From JBBQBM01 sp038317375 (GTDB lineage: Bacteria > Patescibacteriota > Saccharimonadia > Saccharimonadales > JAGQMS01), in contig JBBQBM010000042.1 in assembly GCA_038317375.1 (NCBI GenBank), forward strand, positions 1 to 5,789: 5,789 bases of DNA, read 5' to 3'. How positions within the stretch are numbered: the stretch's first letter is position 1; each line of letters opens with the position of its first letter. Made by a program: the position numbers and the translations under genes. Positions 1 to 4,477 of this stretch are shown here, in pieces. The notes under the pieces are model-generated. The model saw only the letters and a list, made by a program, of their open reading frames with translations. It was not told the origin of the DNA and did not search any database.

Positions 1-621
1 TTCAGAAAGCGGATATTGAATGTCTTAAGAGCCGTCTTTCTAGATAGGAAATATCGTTTCGGGTTAGCTTTGATATTAAGTGTTCTGCCAACAGTGATGA
101 TTGGCTATTTGTTTAGTGATTTCTTTGACGAGCTAAGCTCACATTTATGGATCGTTGTATTTACGCTGACAATTATCGGTCTACTTATGATTAGGTTTGG
201 ACGTAATGTCGTTGCAAGTATTAATAACGAGACCCAGGTCGGACCAAAGAACGCAATTATTGTTGGCTTGGCTCAAGTGTTAGCCCTAATACCAGGCGTG
301 TCCCGTTCCGGAATAACTATGCTCGGTGGTATCAATAGGGGTTTTTCAGTCGAGACGGCCGCTAATTTCAGCTTCTTGATGGCCGCGCCAACTATCCTTG
401 GCGCCATTATTCACACTCTGTTGTTCAAAGATGGAATCGACTTTATTAGAGATAACGGTGCAGTTTTTTGGTATGGAAACCTCGCATCGTTAGTTCTTGG
501 CCTTATGGCGGTCGGTGTCATGATGAAACTGCTCAAAAAATACGGTTTAGCAGTTTTTGGGTGGTACAGGTTAGGACTCGGAGCATTGCTTGGCATACTG
601 TTAATAACAAAAGTCATATAA
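1..621 (+). CDS. uppP: Undecaprenyl-diphosphatase UppP (BacA), 5' end missing
   Basis: UppP is an integral membrane enzyme that dephosphorylates undecaprenyl diphosphate to recycle the lipid carrier for peptidoglycan and other wall polymers; it also gives bacitracin resistance. The frame is open from base 1, so the gene runs off the window: 206 codons are visible against a usual 260-280. The N-terminal glutamate-rich catalytic motif is therefore outside. The family signature PGVSRSG is present at visible codons 98-104 (bases 292-312), preceded by ALI and followed by ITML, and its Arg is the known catalytic residue. About five hydrophobic helices can be read, the last ending at the stop (TAA). 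A TTG at base 16 could be taken as a start, but the coding sense continues upstream and a 201-residue UppP would lack half of its active site. Ndk follows after 15 bases, so the two are probably cotranscribed. Family identity is secure. Confidence 0.93.
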   Translation, partial: FRKRILNVLRAVFLDRKYRFGLALILSVLPTVMIGYLFSDFFDELSSHLWIVVFTLTIIGLLMIRFGRNVVASINNETQVGPKNAIIVGLAQVLALIPGVSRSGITMLGGINRGFSVETAANFSFLMAAPTILGAIIHTLLFKDGIDFIRDNGAVFWYGNLASLVLGLMAVGVMMKLLKKYGLAVFGWYRLGLGALLGILLITKVI

Positions 622-636
622 ATAGAAGGAGATTAG

Positions 637-1221
637 ATGATAGAAAGAACTTTAGTAGTTATGAAACCAGACGCTGTCCAGAGGGGCATAATCGGCGATA
701 TTATCACTCGGTTCGAGAAAACTGGCTTAAAGATTATTGGCGCGAAAATGTTCGTGCCAAGTAAAGAATTGCTAGATAAGCATTATCCCGCATCAAGAAC
801 TGAATTTGTTAAGGGGTTGGGCAAACGCACTCTAGAAAGTTACGCCGAGGCAGGGATCGACCCAAAAGAACACTTCGAAGCCACCGATACTCTAACTATT
901 GGTCATGAGGTTCGTAATTGGTTGGTTGATTTCATGACGTCGGCACCTGTCGTAGCTATGGTTCTAGAAGGACCGCATGCCATCGAAGTTGTAAGGAAGA
1001 TTCGGGGGCATACTTTACCGCAAAAGGCCAACCCGGGAACGATAACTGGCGACTATTCGTTTGATTCGTCTGGGTACGCCAATATGAATAAACGACCGAT
1101 ACGAAACCTTGTTCATGCATCCGGGAACCTCGAAGAGGCCAACTTTGAGATTGGTCTGTGGTTCAATGAGTCTGAACTATATGACTATCAGACGGTGCAT
1201 CAGAAGCATATGACCGAGTAG
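637..1221 (+). CDS. ndk: Nucleoside diphosphate kinase with insertions
   Basis: Ndk moves the gamma-phosphate of ATP to other (d)NDPs through a phospho-histidine in the cytoplasm. The start is fixed by AGAAGGAG (624-631), five bases before ATG. The protein has 194 residues against a usual 135-155. Matching to the canonical family by eye: Lys10 (MKPD), Tyr50 (HY), Arg120, Thr126, Asn157, catalytic His160, Ser162 and Glu171 are in place. The surplus sits in two insertions: about 32 residues between HY50 and the conserved MTSAPVVAMV block (100-109), and about 10 between GDY (138-140) and the catalytic loop. The usual Arg of the TIRGD motif is Thr137 here, and the HGSDS motif reads HASGN. Long Ndk forms are known in archaea and some uncultured bacteria. 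The conserved nucleotide-binding residues argue for an active enzyme, but the missing Arg deserves attention. No terminator is visible between it and the tRNA. Confidence 0.95.
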   Translation: MIERTLVVMKPDAVQRGIIGDIITRFEKTGLKIIGAKMFVPSKELLDKHYPASRTEFVKGLGKRTLESYAEAGIDPKEHFEATDTLTIGHEVRNWLVDFMTSAPVVAMVLEGPHAIEVVRKIRGHTLPQKANPGTITGDYSFDSSGYANMNKRPIRNLVHASGNLEEANFEIGLWFNESELYDYQTVHQKHMTE

Positions 1222-1225
1222 ACTG

Positions 1226-1231
1226 TATACT
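1226..1231 (+). promoter_or_regulatory. Possible -10 box for the tRNA gene
   Basis: TATACT, one base off the TATAAT consensus, starts five bases after the ndk stop and ends 16 bases before the mature tRNA 5' end. That distance would give a short 5' leader for RNase P. No good -35 box is seen 17 bases upstream, which lies inside ndk. The tRNA could equally be read through from uppP-ndk. Confidence 0.35.
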
Positions 1232-1247
1232 TAATTACGGTGCTCGT

Positions 1248-1324
1248 GCCCTGGTAGCTCAATTGGATAGAGCAATTCCGTCCTAAGGAAGAGGTTGTAG
1301 GTTCGACTCCTATCTGGGGCACCA
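1248..1324 (+). tRNA. trnR: tRNA-Arg (anticodon CCU) with encoded CCA
   Basis: A full cloverleaf folds by hand. The acceptor stem is 1248-1254 with 1314-1320 (seven pairs, two of them G-U), with discriminator A1321 and CCA 1322-1324. The D stem GCTC/GAGC is 1257-1260 with 1270-1273. The anticodon stem is 1275-1279 with 1287-1291 and the loop is GTCCTAA (1280-1286), placing CCT at 1282-1284. The variable loop has five bases (1292-1296). The T stem is 1297-1301 with 1309-1313 and its loop is TTCGACT. CCU reads the AGG arginine codon. Oddities are an A-G mismatch at the top of the anticodon stem (1275/1291, positions 27-43) and G at position 32, where a pyrimidine is usual. The gene sits 26 bases after ndk on the same strand. 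Its 3' end is copied downstream at 1426-1442. Confidence 0.95.
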
Positions 1325-1326
1325 TA
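1310..1326 (+). repeat. Direct repeat, copy 1 (tRNA 3' end)
   Basis: CTATCTGGGGCACCATA covers the last T-stem bases, the 3' acceptor strand, the discriminator, CCA and two bases beyond the tRNA. It matches 1426-1442 in 16 of 17 positions. The only difference is the first C of CCA (base 1322), which is A in the second copy. Confidence 0.8.
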
Positions 1327-1331
1327 CTAAG

Positions 1332-1415
1332 ATCCTAGCTTGCTAGGGTTTGAGCATGGTTGGTCGCTGCAAGCGACGTCGAACCGTCAGGGTTCGGTCA
1401 TCCGCGGAGCGGATG
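1332..1415 (+). ncRNA. Candidate structured RNA: four tandem hairpins after tRNA-Arg
   Basis: Four hairpins follow the tRNA. H1: 1332-1338 with 1343-1349, seven pairs including one G-U, loop CTTG closed by G-C, a known stable RNA tetraloop. H2: 1363-1368 with 1372-1377, six perfect pairs, loop GCA. H3: 1378-1385 with 1391-1398, eight pairs of which the two outermost are G-U, loop GTCAG. H4: 1399-1405 with 1409-1415, seven perfect pairs, loop GGA. H2, H3 and H4 touch with no spare base between them, so 42 of 53 bases (1363-1415) are paired. The G-U pairs exist only in the plus-strand transcript and would be A-C mismatches on the other strand. This favours an RNA made in the same direction as the tRNA. 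H1 is followed by only a short T run (part of its own stem), so it is at best a weak terminator. No known RNA family is recognised; the structure is seen, the RNA role is inferred. Confidence 0.45.
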
Positions 1416-1425
1416 TGCACTCTCG

Positions 1426-1442
1426 CTATCTGGGGCAACATA
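1426..1442 (+). repeat. Direct repeat, copy 2 (detached tRNA-Arg 3' end)
   Basis: CTATCTGGGGCAACATA repeats the tRNA-Arg 3' end with a single substitution that turns CCA into ACA. It lies 116 bases downstream of copy 1, immediately after the hairpin array, and no D arm or anticodon arm precedes it. Two readings are possible: the far attachment-type repeat of a tiny element inserted at the tRNA 3' end, or a tRNA-linked repeat unit like the E. coli tyrT/rtT repeats, which also end in a copy of the tRNA tail. Confidence 0.75.
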
Positions 1443-1480
1443 TTTTGGTCCAGTTTCCGATTTCAGATTAAGGAGAGCTA

Positions 1481-2008
1481 ATGGATTCAAATAAAGAGAA
1501 TATGTGGGGAGCAATACGAACTGACGTAGACCAGATTACTGACGGATTAGGTCTTGCGGTTGATGAAGAGATCAAAGAAACGGTCGTTGCATTTTTAGCG
1601 CACGGCTTTACTACCAGTCAATCTTGCGGAGGTCATGCTAATACCAAAGAGAACTACGGTGTTTCTTCTCCATGGGTAGAGGTTTATTCATCAGAACCAA
1701 AAGGTTGGAGGGCAGCTAAAGCCGAAAAAAAGAAAGCAATGGATCGCAGCTGGAAGTTTGAAAATATAAAGCAACAGAATAAAATGACTAAGTTTCTAGC
1801 TGAGTTTAATGAAGGGAGAGTAAAAACCTTTCAGCGTAGATTAATCATTGATCCGATAGGAGCATTTGGGGGCTTTAGGGTTCAAAGTTTTGGTGCGGAG
1901 AAGATTAGGCTACTTCCTCAAGATGAACAGCTGAAAATACTGGAAATTTATCGCAAAGAGATGGTTGATTTCACAAATTTTTTGAGACATGCATTTTTCG
2001 AAAACTAA
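1481..2008 (+). CDS. Conserved-type hypothetical protein with SCGGH motif
   Basis: A 175-residue protein without signal peptide or membrane segment, so probably cytoplasmic. The start is supported by AAGGAG (1470-1475), five bases before ATG. The N-terminal half carries VDEEIKETVVAF (27-38) and HGFTTSQSCGGH (41-52), then SPWVEVYSSEP (63-73). The layout of a 'VDE..IK' helix, a 'T..SC.GH' motif and a 'PWV' strand resembles short uncharacterised proteins that I associate with Patescibacteria genomes. Cys49 and His52 could be a metal or catalytic pair. Residues about 79-112 form a lysine-rich charged stretch, and the C-terminus (145-170) looks helical. No function can be named. It follows the tRNA hairpin array and may be transcribed with it. 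No terminator is seen after its TAA, and the next gene starts 57 bases on. Confidence 0.8.
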   Translation: MDSNKENMWGAIRTDVDQITDGLGLAVDEEIKETVVAFLAHGFTTSQSCGGHANTKENYGVSSPWVEVYSSEPKGWRAAKAEKKKAMDRSWKFENIKQQNKMTKFLAEFNEGRVKTFQRRLIIDPIGAFGGFRVQSFGAEKIRLLPQDEQLKILEIYRKEMVDFTNFLRHAFFEN

Positions 2009-2065
2009 CAATTTAGCACTAAAGCTCTATATAAACTGGCAACTGTCTACTGTAAACTACTAGGC

Positions 2066-2614
2066 ATGGCCATTAAGCATAAATATTTCGAAGACCAGCT
2101 AGATGACGAAGAGATGCTATTACTTTTTCGCAAACATCCAGTTGTGATGCGCAAACAGCTAATCATCGCCTCAGTGCTACTACTGCTTGGAACACTTCCT
2201 TCTTTCGTTAGACCCGAGTATAGCTATTTTTTCGGAGGTCTAGGAGTTGGTTTATTACTGGCTAGCGTGGTGATGTTCTATGCTTGGATGGGCTGGTATT
2301 TTAGCGTCTATGCTCTGACTGATAAACGATTAATTCAGGTTAAGCAAAAAGGCTTCTTCCACCGAAGTTTAGTGGATATTAGTAACGAGCAGATAAGTAT
2401 GATCAATTATGATATTTCTGGCCTCCAGGAGACTCTGCTTGGCTATGGTACTATGACGGTACAAACCTATGTCGGGGAGTTGGTCATTAAAGACGTGCAT
2501 CACCCGAAAAAGATCCAAAAAGCCATAACAACCAAATTAAGAGAACATGGCTTCTTGAGCTCTAGCCAGCCGTTTGTATCTGGCGATGATAGTAATGAAG
2601 CTGAAAACGAATGA
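2066..2614 (+). CDS. PH-domain (bPH_2 / YdbS-like) membrane protein
   Basis: A 182-residue protein with an acidic N-terminus, two membrane helices (about 30-46 and 54-76) and a C-terminal bacterial PH-like domain of the bPH_2 type (about 78-155). The domain is recognised from YALTDKRLIQ (82-91), the 'DISNEQIS' strand (104-111) and LLGYGTMTV (124-132), all typical of YdbS/YdbT-like proteins. Its cellular role is not established; these proteins are bound to the cytoplasmic membrane with the PH domain usually predicted inside. ATG at 2066 lacks a convincing Shine-Dalgarno. TATAAA at 2030-2035, or TAAACT at 2053-2058 only seven bases before ATG, might be -10 boxes, the latter giving a leaderless mRNA, but neither has a clear -35. 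The last four bases ATGA are shared with the next gene, so the two are translationally coupled. Confidence 0.88.
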   Translation: MAIKHKYFEDQLDDEEMLLLFRKHPVVMRKQLIIASVLLLLGTLPSFVRPEYSYFFGGLGVGLLLASVVMFYAWMGWYFSVYALTDKRLIQVKQKGFFHRSLVDISNEQISMINYDISGLQETLLGYGTMTVQTYVGELVIKDVHHPKKIQKAITTKLREHGFLSSSQPFVSGDDSNEAENE

Positions 2615-3648
2615 AAAAGATCATAAATAGACTTAAGAGAAAAAATAAGAACGGCATATTAAGCGATGGCGTTCGAATAACCAACGAAACTATAGAAGAA
2701 ACCAGAAAAGAGGTTTTAAAAGGCGCTAGAAAATTCATTTATCCAATTCAACATTCAAAACATCGAGTCGTTATTAGATCGGGGCTTATCGGTTTAGCTG
2801 TTATGATCGTTTTCTTTAGCTTCACCGCCATTAGCCTCTACAAACTCAAGTCAACCTCAACATTTATATATCGTGTTACCCAGGTTGTGCCTTTTCCGGC
2901 TGCAAAAGCCGGTGGTAGCTTCGTGTCGTATGAGGATTATCTATTTGAGATCCGTCAGTATATTCATTATTTTGAAACCCAAGAAAAGGTAGATTTCAGC
3001 AGCGGTGCGGGCAAGCAGCAGCTTGAGGCTCAACGCAAGATCGCTCTCGATAAAGTCATCGACCAGTCTTATATTCGCCAGATCGCCAAACGAAAGAATA
3101 TAACCGTTAGTTCTGCCGAAGTAGACGCCGAGATTGAATTACTTCAATCCCAGAATCGACTAGGGGGTAATCCGGGTGCGCTTCAAGACATTATTAGCGA
3201 TTATTATGGCTGGACGATTAATGATTTTCGACGATCTTTAACCGACAGGGTGCTTTTTACCAAAGTCCTAGCGTCGCTAGACAGTGATACAACTCAAAGG
3301 GCCGACAAGGTACTTGCCGAACTTCTGGCTGGCGGTGATTTTGCAGCATTGGCGTCAAAATATTCGGACGATACTAGCACTAAGGACAAGGGCGGGGAAA
3401 TAGATTTTCTAATTGATAAAGTCGATCGTAATGTGCCCGCCCAGATGACTAGTGCGCTTTATGCTTTAAAGGCTGGCGAAACATCAGGGGTTGTTAACGT
3501 CGGCTATGGCCTTGAGATAGTCAAAAATCTAGAAGTCAAAGACGGCAAGATTCGCGCCGCCTACATCTTGTTCAACTTACAAGACATGCAGTTTTTCCTG
3601 AACACCGAAAAAGAGAAACATAAAGCCACAACCGACATCCGTCTTTAA
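2611..3648 (+). CDS. Membrane-anchored parvulin/SurA-like foldase
   Basis: A 345-residue protein: a basic cytoplasmic N-terminus (1-53, many Lys/Arg), one membrane helix (about 54-76), a helical SurA/PrsA-type N-domain outside (about 95-225, with YEDYLFEIRQYIHYFE and an 'IDQSYIRQIAKRKNITVS' region), then a PPIC rotamase-like segment (about 226-305). The segment shows GGDFAALASKYSDD, the KGGEIDFL turn, LKAGETSGVV and GYGLEIVKN, in the family order. Family role: cis-trans prolyl isomerase or chaperone for secreted proteins. The usual first strand with the 'HIL' histidine is absent before the segment. Instead KIRAAYILFN (313-322) near the C-terminus resembles it, with Tyr318 in place of His. It may therefore be a permuted or inactive parvulin. 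It starts inside the preceding stop (ATGA) without a good ribosome binding site, so it depends on coupling. A strong hairpin follows its stop. Confidence 0.85.
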   Translation: MKKIINRLKRKNKNGILSDGVRITNETIEETRKEVLKGARKFIYPIQHSKHRVVIRSGLIGLAVMIVFFSFTAISLYKLKSTSTFIYRVTQVVPFPAAKAGGSFVSYEDYLFEIRQYIHYFETQEKVDFSSGAGKQQLEAQRKIALDKVIDQSYIRQIAKRKNITVSSAEVDAEIELLQSQNRLGGNPGALQDIISDYYGWTINDFRRSLTDRVLFTKVLASLDSDTTQRADKVLAELLAGGDFAALASKYSDDTSTKDKGGEIDFLIDKVDRNVPAQMTSALYALKAGETSGVVNVGYGLEIVKNLEVKDGKIRAAYILFNLQDMQFFLNTEKEKHKATTDIRL

Positions 3649-3665
3649 TAAAAAAGAAATGTAAT

Positions 3666-3691
3666 AGCCCCCGGGTTTCCCCGGGGGCTTT
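3666..3691. terminator. Bidirectional intrinsic terminator between convergent genes
   Basis: AGCCCCCGGG (3666-3675) pairs perfectly over ten bases with CCCGGGGGCT (3680-3689) around the loop TTTC. On the plus strand the stem runs into TTT (3689-3691), a short U tract. On the minus strand a run of six T lies about 12 bases beyond the stem (complement of 3650-3655). It stands 17 bases after the parvulin-like gene and 43 bases after the LemA-like gene's stop, so it can end both. Confidence 0.85.
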
Positions 3692-3714
3692 CAGATAGAT
3701 TAAGGCTCTATCTG
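3692..3714. repeat. Second perfect inverted repeat in the convergent gap
   Basis: CAGATAGA (3692-3699) and TCTATCTG (3707-3714) are exact inverted copies around a seven-base loop. It begins one base after the terminator's T run. It lacks a T tract on either side, so it may back up termination or protect the 3' end of the minus-strand mRNA rather than terminate by itself. Confidence 0.5.
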
Positions 3715-3732
3715 CTGTGCCTTACTTCAGTA

Positions 3733-4467
3733 TTAGTCATTTCCAAACAGATCTTGATCGGGCAGCTGCCCGTCCTCGTACGCTGCGTGTGCATCACCAA
3801 CCAAGATGACACGACTTATGTAGTCGAGTGCTTCTTGTCCATGAATGGTCTCTCCGGTGGCGAAATTGATCGTCTCTAGTGAGTTCTTCGGGAAATTGTT
3901 CTTAATCCCTTGGTTCCAGAAGTTGTCGGTTTGGATCCAAGTTTCGAACACCCGAATTTCGTTGAAGAGTCGATCCTGAGCACCCTGGTACTCATCGCGG
4001 CACCCGACGACGACGTCCTGCAAGTTTTGGAAGCTTGCTTGACTTATGGTCGGATAGGCCTCAACGATCACAGAGAAGAGAGAGCCACCACCCAAAGCTG
4101 TTTCGGCACTGGATGGTTGTCCATTGTTGTCAATGTATCGGGCGCCGATAACCTCCGTCAGGAGATCTTTCAGCTGCTTGAACTCCTCGACTGCCACATC
4201 GGCAGCTACTTGTCCCTGATCGAGGCAAGTTGACAGCGAGTTTTGAGCCGATTGGTAAATCTGCTCAACTCGCTCCTGCATCGCCTCACCCTCGTTCTCG
4301 ATACCTTTCCGGTAGTTGACTACCGATACGAATGTGATGAAAACTGCGAGGACAAGAGTCCCGATTAGCAGCATCCAACGCCACTTCTTAAAAAACTGGC
4401 GAACTGGTTCCGGGATTCCATCAAAAAGGCCCGTCGAGCCACTGCCTTCTGTTTCCGTGTTGTTCAT
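3733..4467 (-). CDS. LemA-like membrane protein
   Basis: With the start at 4467 the protein has 244 residues: a polar N-terminus, a basic patch (KKWRW, 27-31), one membrane helix (about 31-50) and a long helical domain outside the membrane. Matches to the LemA family are VNYRKGIENEGEAM after the helix (50-63), FKQLKDLLTEVIGARY (96-111), and NLQDVV...RLFNEIRVFETWI (148-178), which corresponds to the family's 'aR..YN..v..yN..i' stretch, followed by NNFPKN (190-195). LemA proteins have a helix-bundle domain and no agreed biochemical function. This one is divergent, with a 30-residue Gly/Ser-rich insertion (112-135) and two Cys (81, 156). An in-frame ATG at 4536 would overlap the upstream gene by 59 bases; ATG 4467 has AAGGA five bases before it and leaves a 10-base gap, so I take it. 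It is cotranscribed behind the TPM-like gene, a frequent partner of LemA. Confidence 0.8.
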   Translation of the reverse strand: MNNTETEGSGSTGLFDGIPEPVRQFFKKWRWMLLIGTLVLAVFITFVSVVNYRKGIENEGEAMQERVEQIYQSAQNSLSTCLDQGQVAADVAVEEFKQLKDLLTEVIGARYIDNNGQPSSAETALGGGSLFSVIVEAYPTISQASFQNLQDVVVGCRDEYQGAQDRLFNEIRVFETWIQTDNFWNQGIKNNFPKNSLETINFATGETIHGQEALDYISRVILVGDAHAAYEDGQLPDQDLFGND

Positions 4468-4472
4468 GGGTT

Positions 4473-4477
4473 TCCTT
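4473..4477 (-). promoter_or_regulatory. Shine-Dalgarno that decides the LemA-like start
   Basis: On the minus strand AAGGA lies just after the TGA (4480-4478) of the upstream gene and five bases before the ATG at 4467-4465. This spacing supports the short start over the ATG at 4536. Confidence 0.75.

Noticed and set aside
16..18. TTG as start of uppP
   Set aside because: The frame is open from base 1 and the resulting protein would lack the N-terminal catalytic part of UppP; truncation by the window edge explains it.
1332..1351. H1 as a strong terminator of the tRNA transcript
   Set aside because: Only three T follow, two of them or more used within the stem, and the next base is G; termination there would be weak.
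1325..1480. CRISPR array or second tRNA in the tRNA-downstream region
   Set aside because: The hairpins differ from each other in sequence and there are no evenly spaced direct repeats; no D arm or anticodon arm precedes the copied tRNA tail.
2612..2614. UGA recoded as glycine (Gracilibacteria-type code)
   Set aside because: TGA here and at 4478-4480 ends proteins of sensible length with the next start in place, so TGA acts as stop.
3910..4233. Plus-strand open frame of 107 codons opposite the LemA-like gene
   Set aside because: Shadow of the real minus-strand gene; no ribosome binding site and no recognisable protein features. The same holds for the open frames at 411-617, 468-764, 4316-4657, 4464-4742, 4612-4809, 4815-5009 and 5159-5347.
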